Assembly: GCA_029940475.1 (NCBI GenBank)
Contig: JAPYUT010000016.1
Location: 7,027-49,857 of the forward strand
Direction of reading: 5' to 3'
Length of the DNA: 42,831 nt
Source of the DNA: Verrucomicrobiales bacterium
GTDB taxonomy: Bacteria; Verrucomicrobiota; Verrucomicrobiia; Verrucomicrobiales; DEV007
Part shown: piece by piece, positions 1-7,798 of the stretch
Layout: every line of letters starts with the position of its first letter
How positions within the stretch are numbered: the stretch's first letter is position 1
Translations under genes and position numbers: made by a program
The notes under the pieces: model-generated
The model's database searches: none
What the model saw: the letters and a program-made list of their open reading frames with translations, nothing else
What the model was told of the DNA's origin: nothing

Positions 1-1
1 T

Positions 2-1021
2 ACAAACGCGGCATCCGCGGGGCAGTGTTGCCCGATCACCATTGTCGGCGGCGGGCTGGCAGGTTGCGCGATGGCCTGGGCACTGCGCGCGCGTGACCGG
101 AAGGTGCTGGTGGTGGACCGGGGGCAAAGAGTGACTTCAAGCAAGGTGGCTGCCGGAATCATCAATCCGGTAACCGGGCCCAACCTTACCAAGGCCTGGC
201 GCTTTGAGCAGTTGTGGCCGGCAGCATTGAGTTTTTACAGGTCAATTCAGGAGCAGACGGGCAGGCAAATATTCCATCAAATGCCACTTGTTCGCCTGCT
301 GGACTCCGGGCAGCAGGCGAACAAGTGGAGCAGGCGTCTGCAGACACCCGGGTATGCAGAATGCCTTGCCGCGTGTCCTCTGGATCCGGGGAAGAATTTG
401 AGGGCGGAATACGGGGCTCTTACTTTTGATCATGCCGGTTACCTGGACATCCGGGAATTCATCACCTTGACCAGGGACCTGCTCGGGGATAACTGGCGCA
501 ACGGCGAGTTGCTTGAGGCGGAGGCTGACGGGATCACCCTGTTTTGTGAAGGCATAGCCGGGGCTGCAAATCCCCTGTTTGAGTGGCTGCCTTTCAAGCC
601 GGCCAAAGGTGAAATATTGACCCTGCATATTCCCGGCCTGGAGCAGGATCGGATTGTGAATCGCGGCGGGGTGTGGTTATTGCCTGTAGGCGGGGAGAAA
701 TTCCGCTGCGGGGCAACATATCACTGGGGGGCAACTGATTGTGAACCGACTCCGGAAGGGCGGCAGGAAATTGAAACGCGCCTTGGCCGCTTGTTGCAGT
801 TGTCCCATGAGGTTGTCGATCATGAGGCAGCGGTGCGGCCGGTGGTGCGGGAGAGCAGGCTGCTCTGCGGTATGCACCCGGCGCATGGGAGGATTGGCTT
901 TTTCAACGGGCTGGGCTCCAAGGGCGTGTTAAGTGCCCCGTTCTTTGCTGAGAATTTTGCGGAGCATCTTTGCGGACGGGGTGCTATTGATCCTGAGGTC
1001 GATTTATGCCGGAATATTTAA
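2..1021 (+). CDS. FAD-dependent oxidoreductase, DAO family, MnmC(o)-like (5' partial)
   Basis: This frame is open to the left edge of the window. The dinucleotide-binding glycine motif GGGLAGCAMAWAL lies before and across the first ATG at 71, so that ATG cannot be the true start and the gene begins outside the window. After the motif come VLVVDRG (the end of the second beta strand that binds the FAD ribose) and AAGIINPVTGPNLTKAW, a segment typical of the D-amino-acid-oxidase fold. The C-terminus has VRPVVRES and FNGLGSKGVLSAPFFA, the usual FAD-closing motif of MnmC- and ThiO-like oxidases. The product is probably a soluble flavoenzyme oxidising a C-N bond. Its stop lies 10 bases before an MnmM-type methyltransferase gene, which makes a role in removing the carboxymethyl group from cmnm5U34 of tRNA attractive. 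That role is inferred from context; other amine oxidase substrates remain possible. Confidence 0.8.
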   Translation, partial: TNAASAGQCCPITIVGGGLAGCAMAWALRARDRKVLVVDRGQRVTSSKVAAGIINPVTGPNLTKAWRFEQLWPAALSFYRSIQEQTGRQIFHQMPLVRLLDSGQQANKWSRRLQTPGYAECLAACPLDPGKNLRAEYGALTFDHAGYLDIREFITLTRDLLGDNWRNGELLEAEADGITLFCEGIAGAANPLFEWLPFKPAKGEILTLHIPGLEQDRIVNRGGVWLLPVGGEKFRCGATYHWGATDCEPTPEGRQEIETRLGRLLQLSHEVVDHEAAVRPVVRESRLLCGMHPAHGRIGFFNGLGSKGVLSAPFFAENFAEHLCGRGAIDPEVDLCRNI

Positions 1022-1031
1022 GATTTTCACG

Positions 1032-1604
1032 ATGAATTCACCAAGGGTGACAGAGATCGCCCACCGGCTGGTGGCGGCGAAGTTGAAACCCGGGGAGGTG
1101 GCAATCGATGCGACTGCGGGTAACGGGCACGATACCCTTTTACTTGCAGGTATTGTCGGCATGGATGGTGCGGTTTTTGCTTTTGATGTGCAGGCTGGTG
1201 CACTTGCCGCTACCGGGAAGAGACTTATGGAGCATGGGCTGGATCAAGTGGTGAGCTTGTGCCGGAGAGGGCATGAGAACCTCGCGGAAGTTGTTCCGGG
1301 CTGCCATCACGGCAGGGTTTCCACGGTGATGTTCAACCTCGGCTACCTGCCGGGTGGAGATAAGTCCAGGATTACACAGGAGGAAACGACCCTGAGTGCT
1401 GTGGGGCAGGCCCTGGCGATGCTCAAGGCAGGCGGATTGTGCACGGTGGCATGCTATCCCGGGCATCCGGGGGGAGGGCAGGAGGCAGAGGCGGTATCAC
1501 ATTTTGTTGAGAATTTGGATCCGGATGATTACCGGGTTGAGCGATATGCGGGTGAGAACCCGCTAAATAACCCGCCCTTTCTTCTGGCGATAGAGAAGGT
1601 GTAA
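1032..1604 (+). CDS. mnmM: MnmM-type (YtqB family) class I SAM methyltransferase
   Basis: A 190-residue protein, close to the usual length of the YtqB/MnmM family. Motif I of the SAM-binding fold is IDATAGNGHDTLLLA (about residues 23-37). Two family hallmarks follow: NLGYLPGGDKSRIT and ACYPGHPGGGQEAEAV. MnmM members methylate the aminomethyl group at the wobble uridine of tRNA (nm5U34 to mnm5U34) in Gram-positive bacteria and plants; this is established for the family, not shown here. The ATG at 1032 was chosen because the conserved N-terminus begins there; the frame also extends upstream to 933 through the end of the preceding gene. The 10-base gap to the FAD oxidoreductase suggests co-transcription. 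Confidence 0.88.
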   Translation: MNSPRVTEIAHRLVAAKLKPGEVAIDATAGNGHDTLLLAGIVGMDGAVFAFDVQAGALAATGKRLMEHGLDQVVSLCRRGHENLAEVVPGCHHGRVSTVMFNLGYLPGGDKSRITQEETTLSAVGQALAMLKAGGLCTVACYPGHPGGGQEAEAVSHFVENLDPDDYRVERYAGENPLNNPPFLLAIEKV

Positions 1605-1662
1605 TCAGGGTAATTGACAGCCCCGGTTGCCAAGTGAGTAGAGACTCGGCTATGATTGGAGC

Positions 1663-2589
1663 TTGTCTGGTTTACTGAAAACTCTCACCAATGCTTTTGC
1701 GCTCTGGGTTGTCATTGGAGCGGTGTGGGCGTGGATAGTGCCTGGGCACTTCACATGGTTTAAGCCTTATATCGGCCCGGGCCTGGGAGTGATCATGCTG
1801 GGCATGGGAATTACCCTCAAGTTCAATGATTTTCGTGATGTGTTCAAGAGCCCGGGTGCGGTTGGCGTGGGAGTGGGGGCACAGTTTTTGATCATGCCGT
1901 TGCTTGGCTGGGGGCTGGCCAAGGGATTTGGCCTGGAGCGTGATCTGGCGGTCGGGCTGATCCTGGTTAGTTGCTGCCCGGGAGGAACGGCTTCAAACGT
2001 GATTGCTTTCCTGGCGCGTGCCAATCTCGCGCTCTCGGTGTTGATGACAATGTGCTCGACCTGCATTGCCATCCTGTTCACGCCACTGTTGACTGAGTTG
2101 CTGGCCAGTGCGCACATGGAGATTCCTGCGGGGAAAATGCTGTTAACCACCATCCAGATCGTTTTAATACCGCTGGTGGCAGGTATCTGCCTCAATCATT
2201 ATTACCCAAAGCTTGTCAGCAGGGCAAAGGATGCCGCGCCTTTGCTCTCGGTGGTTGTCATCGTATTGATTGTCAGCTGTATCATCGGGCTCAATAAAGA
2301 GAAGATTGCCAATGCCGGGTCAGCGCTGTTCCTGGCGGTAATGCTGTTACACCTTGGCGGGTTTCTGCTTGGTTATTTACTGGCCAGGCTTCTTGGGTGT
2401 CGCGAGAATTACCGTCGCACGGTGTCGATTGAGGTGGGGATGCAGAATTCAGGTCTCGGCAGCCGCCTTGCCGAGAAGCATATTTCAGTGGCCGCTGCTG
2501 CTCCGTGTGCCATCTCCGCGGTGTATCACTGCATTATAGGCAGCCTGCTTGCCGCTTATTGGCGGCGGCGAATTCCGGAGAATAATTGA
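1663..2589 (+). CDS. Bile acid:sodium symporter (BASS) family transporter
   Basis: A 308-residue polytopic inner-membrane protein with about ten hydrophobic segments. BASS-family signatures are clear: MLGMGITLKFNDF near residue 45, the CCPGGTASNVIAFLARAN motif near residue 105, and EVGMQNSGLGSRLA near residue 260. Members move bile acids, pyruvate, pantoate or other organic anions with sodium; the substrate here cannot be read from sequence. The start is a TTG at 1663 with GGAG at 1658-1661, because the only nearby ATG (1652) opens a frame that stops after eight codons. The stop overlaps the next gene as TGATG, so the two are probably translationally coupled. Confidence 0.88.
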   Translation: MSGLLKTLTNAFALWVVIGAVWAWIVPGHFTWFKPYIGPGLGVIMLGMGITLKFNDFRDVFKSPGAVGVGVGAQFLIMPLLGWGLAKGFGLERDLAVGLILVSCCPGGTASNVIAFLARANLALSVLMTMCSTCIAILFTPLLTELLASAHMEIPAGKMLLTTIQIVLIPLVAGICLNHYYPKLVSRAKDAAPLLSVVVIVLIVSCIIGLNKEKIANAGSALFLAVMLLHLGGFLLGYLLARLLGCRENYRRTVSIEVGMQNSGLGSRLAEKHISVAAAAPCAISAVYHCIIGSLLAAYWRRRIPENN

Positions 2590-3827
2590 TGAACTCTGTA
2601 TTCAGGGTCGCACAACTGTGCGCGGTGCTAGGCGGTGTATCCCTGATCATGCAGGGGTTTCCCGTCCTTGGTCTTTGCGTGGCATTGATGGCGTGCTGGA
2701 ATTGGCTGCTTGATCGCCTGGCAAACCGGGTCGTGCCTGGTATTGACAAGCCGATTGCCGTTGAATCCGCCCGCTTTCACGATGGTTGTTTTATTGCGGA
2801 TCTGCATGCTGATGTCTGTCTCTGGCGACGTGACCTCATGCGCAGGAACTGCCGCGGCCATGTTGACCTGCCCCGCCTGCATGAGGGAAATGTTGCCCTG
2901 CAGTTTGTCACGGTGCCCACCAAACTGGTGCTTAGTGCGCGCTTGCCCCGCCTGTTTTTCACTGATCTTTTTTTCTGGGGCGCGCTGATGAGCCTGCAGC
3001 GTCCTGATACATGGTTTAGTGTTCCGGCCCGTGTTCGCCTGCAGTTGAGTCGACTGGACCGCTGGGTGGCGGCATCGGAAGGCAAAATTGAGATGGTGCG
3101 CACGAGGGGTGAATTCATTACATTAGAGGATCGGCGGCAGCGAAATGAGGATGTCATCGGCGTGATGCTCGGCCTTGAGGGGGCGCATGCCCTGCGGGGT
3201 GGACTTGATGTGCCCTGGCTGGCTGCCCGGGGATTTCGCGTGGTCGGCATCACCCACTTTAACGACACCCGTTTTGGTGACTCGGCGCACGGCGTGCGCA
3301 TGGGTGGACTTAAACCTGCCGGGCGCGAACTGGCAAGGCAGCTCGAAATGCACTCGATCACCATTGACCTTGCGCACGCTTCCGCGGCATTGATTGAGGA
3401 TATCCTTGAGATGCACAGGGAGGGTGAACTCAGCCGTCCGCTGCTGGTGTCCCATACCGGGATTAAGGGCGTATGCGATCACAGGCGTAATATTTCAGAC
3501 AGGCAGGCGGTTGCCGTCGCGGCCACCGGCGGGCTCATCGGTATCACCTTGTTTGCCCCCGGGTTGCCGCGCGCTGACCTCGCCGCGCTTGGTGAGAGCA
3601 TTGCCTACCTGGTCCGGCTGCTTGACGACGCGGGCCTGGAGGGCACCAGGCATATTGCCATTGGATCTGATTTCGACGGCGCGGTGCGAACTGTGGTAGA
3701 TGCCGCGGGCTGGCCAAGCATCACCGCGGAGTTACTTAAATCCGGTTACGGCTTGAGCCGTGAGCAGGTGGAATTGATAATTGGCGGGAATATCCGCAAT
3801 TTTTTCATTCAGAATCTACCTGCTTAA
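2589..3827 (+). CDS. Membrane dipeptidase, peptidase family M19, N-terminally anchored
   Basis: A 412-residue zinc peptidase of the renal-dipeptidase family. Two hydrophobic stretches (about residues 8-42) precede the catalytic domain, so it is probably tethered to the inner membrane. Metal-ligand motifs follow the family order: ADLHADVC (His73 and Asp75), GLEGAHAL with the bridging Glu, IDLAHAS and LLVSHTGI with the two His, and IGSDFDGA with the Asp. M19 enzymes cleave dipeptides and some act on D-configured C-terminal residues. The ATG at 2589 overlaps the TGA of the transporter gene; the TTG just before it is less likely as a start. The 3' end overlaps the convergent ybaB gene by four bases, and no terminator separates them. 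Confidence 0.9.
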   Translation: MNSVFRVAQLCAVLGGVSLIMQGFPVLGLCVALMACWNWLLDRLANRVVPGIDKPIAVESARFHDGCFIADLHADVCLWRRDLMRRNCRGHVDLPRLHEGNVALQFVTVPTKLVLSARLPRLFFTDLFFWGALMSLQRPDTWFSVPARVRLQLSRLDRWVAASEGKIEMVRTRGEFITLEDRRQRNEDVIGVMLGLEGAHALRGGLDVPWLAARGFRVVGITHFNDTRFGDSAHGVRMGGLKPAGRELARQLEMHSITIDLAHASAALIEDILEMHREGELSRPLLVSHTGIKGVCDHRRNISDRQAVAVAATGGLIGITLFAPGLPRADLAALGESIAYLVRLLDDAGLEGTRHIAIGSDFDGAVRTVVDAAGWPSITAELLKSGYGLSREQVELIIGGNIRNFFIQNLPA

Positions 3828-4138
3828 AAAAGGCCGCCGGGCGTTTGCCCGAGTCCTCCCGTGACTTTTCCCATTTCCTCTTCCATCACCTTGCGACCTT
3901 CCTCGATGGCTTTCTGGACTCCTGATAACACAAGGTCTTCGAGGATCTCAATGTCTTCAGGATCCACAATGTCCGGGGCGATTTTAATGGCGCGGATGTC
4001 ACCGGCACAGGTGGCGGTGACGGTGACTTTGTCTCCACCCGCCGAGGCTTCAACCTCGCGCTCGGCCAATTCAGCCTGCACCTTTTGCATTTTGCCCTGC
4101 ATCTGCTGGGCCTGCTTCATCATCTTGGCGATATTCAT
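3824..4138 (-). CDS. ybaB: YbaB/EbfC family nucleoid-associated protein
   Basis: A 104-residue protein. Its N-terminal amphipathic helix (KMMKQAQQMQGKMQKVQAEL) and the central VEASAGGDKVTVTATCAGDI and the IAPDIVDPEDIEILEDLV segment are diagnostic of the YbaB/EbfC family. These small dimeric proteins bind DNA. The gene lies 43 bases downstream of dnaX on the same strand, the common bacterial dnaX-ybaB arrangement. The third usual member, recR, is not here: the next gene is the convergent M19 dipeptidase. Confidence 0.95.
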   Translation of the reverse strand: MNIAKMMKQAQQMQGKMQKVQAELAEREVEASAGGDKVTVTATCAGDIRAIKIAPDIVDPEDIEILEDLVLSGVQKAIEEGRKVMEEEMGKVTGGLGQTPGGLF

Positions 4139-4181
4139 GGATTCAGTGTAGGGAAGGTTTGTGACCTTGCAAATGCAAGGT

Positions 4182-5987
4182 CTAGCCGTTCTTGATCTCC
4201 GCCTCGAAAATTTCCAGGGCGTCCTTGATCAGGGGGTCGCTATACATGTCGTCCGCGGCGGCGGGTGAGTCCTCTTGATCGTGTCCAGTTGATTGTTCTT
4301 CATGGGAAGTGGATTCACTTAAGTTGGCTGGAGGTTCTTCCTCTTCGGCCATCTCGACCGGCGGGATATCGGGCTTTATGCCGTCCCGAAGCTCGATCTT
4401 CAGCTCGCGGCGTGAACCTCTCATTGATTCCAGCAATTCCTCGATTGGCATACGCGTGCGATCCCGCATCAGAGATTCCTTGGCGATGGTTTCCTGCGGC
4501 GCAATGGCCACGGTGAAGTGCGTGCCATCATCTTCGGCAAAGACGGCTTTCTGTGCGTATTCTGCGGCGATGGGCTTATTATTGCAGAGGTGTTCAAGGA
4601 TGGCTGCCCAGACTTCTTCTCCACTGAGATCCTTGCCGGCGCTTGTGGGTGGTGGAGGATCCTGAGTTTTTGCCTGTGGTTTTGTTTCCGGTGCCGGTGC
4701 GGGTGACTGTAACGGAGCCGGTGCCCTGGTTGCCGGGTTGTCGGTTTCCTGCGGGGAGGATGTGGTGGCGACCGTGGGTTGCCCGGGTGTCGCGGCAAGG
4801 GTGCCGTCAATGGCGTCAATGACATCACTGAGGCGGGTTGAGGCCAGGATCTGGATTGCCTTGATGATCCCCACCTCAAGGTGCAATCGCTTGTTTGGTG
4901 CCCATTTCATGCGGCCGTCGATCGTTGCGAAATGGTCGATCACGGAAAGCAGGCGTTCAGTATCAACGCTCGCGGCCTGCGCTTTGACGCGGTCAAGAAT
5001 CTCGGGTGTCAGGTCCTTGGCGGCGCCGTCGGGATCAACTTGATACACGAGGACTGAACGCAGGTGCCCGATAAGGTCGACCAGCAGTTTGCTCAGGTCC
5101 TTTCCTGATTCTGATTGTGCGTAGATTTTCTCAAGTGCGGCAACAGTTTCCCGGTTAATCAGTGCTTCACCGAGCCCGGCAATGGTCTCGAGAGCGGTAA
5201 ATCCGAAAATCTCAAGGACATCGGGTTCCTTGATATCTTCGCCGCAGAATGCAACCAGCTGGTCAAGCATGGATTGCGCATCACGCATGCCGCCCTCCGC
5301 CCCTTTGGCGATGGCGGTTGCTGCCAGGGGATCGAGGCTGATGTTCTCCTGCTCTGCAATGTGGCCTAGATGATCGCTGATGATGCGCGTCGGGATGCGG
5401 CGCAGGTCGAAGCGCTGGCAGCGTGAAATAATGGTGGGCAGTATCTTTTCCGCTTCCGTGGTGGCAAAGATGAACTTCACATGGTCGGGCGGTTCCTCAA
5501 GCGTCTTGAGCAGGGCATTGAACGCCGCGGTCGAGAGCATGTGCACCTCATCAATATAGTAGATCTTGTACTGCCCGCGCGCGGGGGCGAACTTGACGTT
5601 GTTACGCAGTTCCCGTACCTGCTCGACACCGTTATTGCTTGCGCCGTCGATTTCCAGCACGTCAAGGCAACGGCCGTCGGCGATTTCCTGACAGATTTCC
5701 TCATCGGGATCGAAGTCTATTTTTGGTCCGCCGGTGCAGTTGAGTGCTTTTGCAAGGATGCGTGCGATTGATGTCTTGCCGGTCCCCCGGGGGCCGACAA
5801 ACAGGTAGGCATGCGCCAGGCGCTCCTGCGCAATGGCGTTGCGCAGGGTCTGGACAACGTGATCCTGTCCCAAAACATGGTCAAAAGTCCGGGGACGGTA
5901 TTTGCGGGCAAAAACCTTATAACTGATACTCACGGGGCTAATTGTAGGATGCGTTGGCGAATTGTGAATCTTTTTTGAGGTGGACAT
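4182..5987 (-). CDS. dnaX: DNA polymerase III subunit gamma/tau
   Basis: The clamp-loader ATPase of the replicative polymerase, 601 residues from the chosen start. ARKYRPRTFDHVLGQ is followed by Walker A GPRGTGKTS (residues 65-73), the DEVHMLS Walker B box and the LLKTLEEPPDHVKFIFATT region with sensor 1, then the SRCQRFDLRRI arm. A Pro/Ala/Thr-rich linker follows and then a tau-type C-terminal domain ending in an acidic tail. The zinc module is unusual: the region between Walker A and EIDGASNNGVEQVR keeps single cysteines (LNC, EIC, GRC) rather than CxxC pairs. The ATG at 5987 has AGGGG upstream. A GTG at 5933 would give a more usual N-terminus and is a real alternative. I saw no A6G slippery heptamer of the E. 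coli type. Confidence 0.95.
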   Translation of the reverse strand: MSTSKKIHNSPTHPTISPVSISYKVFARKYRPRTFDHVLGQDHVVQTLRNAIAQERLAHAYLFVGPRGTGKTSIARILAKALNCTGGPKIDFDPDEEICQEIADGRCLDVLEIDGASNNGVEQVRELRNNVKFAPARGQYKIYYIDEVHMLSTAAFNALLKTLEEPPDHVKFIFATTEAEKILPTIISRCQRFDLRRIPTRIISDHLGHIAEQENISLDPLAATAIAKGAEGGMRDAQSMLDQLVAFCGEDIKEPDVLEIFGFTALETIAGLGEALINRETVAALEKIYAQSESGKDLSKLLVDLIGHLRSVLVYQVDPDGAAKDLTPEILDRVKAQAASVDTERLLSVIDHFATIDGRMKWAPNKRLHLEVGIIKAIQILASTRLSDVIDAIDGTLAATPGQPTVATTSSPQETDNPATRAPAPLQSPAPAPETKPQAKTQDPPPPTSAGKDLSGEEVWAAILEHLCNNKPIAAEYAQKAVFAEDDGTHFTVAIAPQETIAKESLMRDRTRMPIEELLESMRGSRRELKIELRDGIKPDIPPVEMAEEEEPPANLSESTSHEEQSTGHDQEDSPAAADDMYSDPLIKDALEIFEAEIKNG

Positions 5988-6016
5988 TGTCCCCTGATGA
6001 CGCTTTTTGGGCAACA

Positions 6017-6829
6017 ATGAGTGAAAATGAGGCCATTGGGATGATTGCCGGCAACGGTATTTACCCCGAGATCTTCGCCCGCGCCGCCCGTGCTGCAGGG
6101 GTCGGGCATCTTGTCGCGGCCTCGTTTCACAACGAAACTGAGCCGGTGATTGAGGATCTGGTCGACTCCGTTTCCTGGATGCGGGTCGGGCAGTTGGCAA
6201 AGATGATCAAGTTTTTCAAGCAGGAGGGAATACGGCGTGCCGTGATGGTTGGACAGATTGCACCGAAAAATCTCTTCGACCTGCGCCCTGACATGCGGAC
6301 ATTGGTGTTGCTTGGCCGGCTCAAGGAGCGTAATGCCGAGTCAATCTTCATTGGCATTGGCGAGGAATTGGCCAAGGATGGCATTGAGTTGATTGCTGCC
6401 ACGACCTTCCTTGAGGATCTTTTGCCTGATCCCGGCCATGTATGCGGCCCCAAGGGTGACAAGAGGCTGGAGGAAGATGCGATGTTTGGTTTCAGGATCG
6501 CCAAGGAGACCAGCCGCCTTGATGTCGGGCAGACTGTGGTTGTCCGCAGGGGCACTGTTCTGGCAGTCGAGGCATTTGAGGGGACCAATGCCACAATCAG
6601 GCGGGGTGGTGAACTCGGGCGTGGGAAAGCGGTTGTGGTGAAGGTTTCCAAACCGGATCAGGATGTGCGCTTTGACGTGCCCTGTATCGGTCCGGAGACA
6701 ATCAAGGTCGCATCTGAGGCGGGAGTCAGTGCAATCGTCATCGAGGCAGGTTCCACATTGTTGCTGGACAAGGAGCAAATTGAGTCCCTTGCCAAGGAGT
6801 TGCGGGTAACGGTATTCGCTTATCGGTAA
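6017..6829 (+). CDS. lpxI: UDP-2,3-diacylglucosamine diphosphatase LpxI
   Basis: A 270-residue member of the LpxI (DUF1009) family. LpxI hydrolyses UDP-2,3-diacylglucosamine to lipid X and UMP at the inner face of the cytoplasmic membrane, and replaces LpxH in many non-gamma-proteobacteria. Family segments seen include IGMIAGNGIYPEIFARAA at the N-terminus, VMVGQIAPKNLFDLRPD, DPGHVCGPKGDKRLEEDAMF in the middle, and FEGTNATIRRGGELG plus CIGPETIKVASEAGVSAIVI in the C-terminal domain. The ATG at 6017 matches the family N-terminus; an upstream in-frame ATG (5954) would overlap the divergent dnaX start. It leads a run with the Gfo/Idh gene and lpxB. Confidence 0.95.
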   Translation: MSENEAIGMIAGNGIYPEIFARAARAAGVGHLVAASFHNETEPVIEDLVDSVSWMRVGQLAKMIKFFKQEGIRRAVMVGQIAPKNLFDLRPDMRTLVLLGRLKERNAESIFIGIGEELAKDGIELIAATTFLEDLLPDPGHVCGPKGDKRLEEDAMFGFRIAKETSRLDVGQTVVVRRGTVLAVEAFEGTNATIRRGGELGRGKAVVVKVSKPDQDVRFDVPCIGPETIKVASEAGVSAIVIEAGSTLLLDKEQIESLAKELRVTVFAYR

Positions 6830-6853
6830 GTCTGGATTTTTCATCAAGAAGAT

Positions 6854-7798
6854 ATGCATGATCGAATTAAAATCGGGGTGGTGGGCGTTGGTGCGATAGG
6901 CAGGAATCATGCCCGCATTTATTCTGAGAGCAGTTCAGCGGAACTGACGGCGATCTTTGACAGCGATAGTGATGCGGCCAGCGCAATTGCCGGGCAGTAT
7001 GGCGGGCGGGCTGTTGGCACACTGGAGGAACTCTGCGAACTTGTTGATGCGGCATCGATTGCAACCCCGACCAGCACACATCGCGTGGTGGGTGAAGCCC
7101 TGCTGGTTGCCGGCAAGCATGTATTGATCGAGAAACCCATTGCTGACAGTGCGGAGGACGCCAAGGCCCTGGTGCGGTTGGCGGCAGAACAGAACTGCAT
7201 CCTGCAGGTTGGGCATATTGAGCGCTTCAACCCGGTACTCGGGGAGATTGAAGAGCGCCTGACTGACCCGAGATTTATCGAGGTGCACCGGCTTTCACCG
7301 TTTCCAAACCGGTCGACTGATATCGGGGTGGTTCTGGATCTCATGATACACGACCTTGAGATTGTGCTCCACCTGGTGAAATCAGAGGTGGAGAGCATTG
7401 ACGCTGTTGGTGTGCCGGTCCTGACAGCGCGGGAGGACATCGCCAATGTCAGGATCCGTTTCAAGTCCGGTTGCGTTGCCAATATTACCTCGAGCCGTAT
7501 TTCCCCTGAAAAGATGCGCAAGTTGCGTGTATTTCAGGGCGATAGTTACCTGTCGCTCGATTATCAGGAACAGGAAGGGGAGCTGTACTGGAAAGAGGGC
7601 ATGGAGATTAAAAAACAGCCGGTTTCCGTGGAGAAGGTTGAACCGCTGAAGAGGGAGCTGGAAGCTTTCATTGATTGTGCAATTGCAGGGCGACAGCCCG
7701 CGGTATCGGGGCGCGAGGCAACCGCGGCACTTGAGCTGGCAATTGAGATTACGCACTTGATTGAAGCTGGCGGTAAACCGGATGTTTCTCCCACGTGA
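6854..7798 (+). CDS. Gfo/Idh/MocA oxidoreductase in lipid A gene cluster
   Basis: A 314-residue NAD(P)-dependent oxidoreductase. The Rossmann motif GVVGVGAIGRNHARIYSES is at residues 7-25, EKPIADSAEDAK supplies the conserved catalytic Lys-Pro, and GHIERFNPVL starts the substrate domain. MIHDLEIVLHLV holds the active-site His-Asp. Position between lpxI and lpxB, with 24 bases to lpxI and a TGATG overlap with lpxB, ties it to lipid A synthesis. GnnA, a UDP-GlcNAc 3-dehydrogenase needed for amide-linked lipid A, belongs to this family, so a GnnA-like role is plausible. The partner aminotransferase GnnB is not in the window, so substrate assignment remains an inference. Confidence 0.88.
   Translation: MHDRIKIGVVGVGAIGRNHARIYSESSSAELTAIFDSDSDAASAIAGQYGGRAVGTLEELCELVDAASIATPTSTHRVVGEALLVAGKHVLIEKPIADSAEDAKALVRLAAEQNCILQVGHIERFNPVLGEIEERLTDPRFIEVHRLSPFPNRSTDIGVVLDLMIHDLEIVLHLVKSEVESIDAVGVPVLTAREDIANVRIRFKSGCVANITSSRISPEKMRKLRVFQGDSYLSLDYQEQEGELYWKEGMEIKKQPVSVEKVEPLKRELEAFIDCAIAGRQPAVSGREATAALELAIEITHLIEAGGKPDVSPT

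Noticed and set aside
2777..3364. Long antisense frames inside the M19 dipeptidase and other genes
   Set aside because: They are by-products of GC-rich coding sequence on the other strand, with Arg/Ser/Pro-rich products and no start signals.
4182..5987. Programmed frameshift in dnaX giving separate gamma and tau proteins
   Set aside because: No A AAA AAG type heptamer was found on the coding strand.
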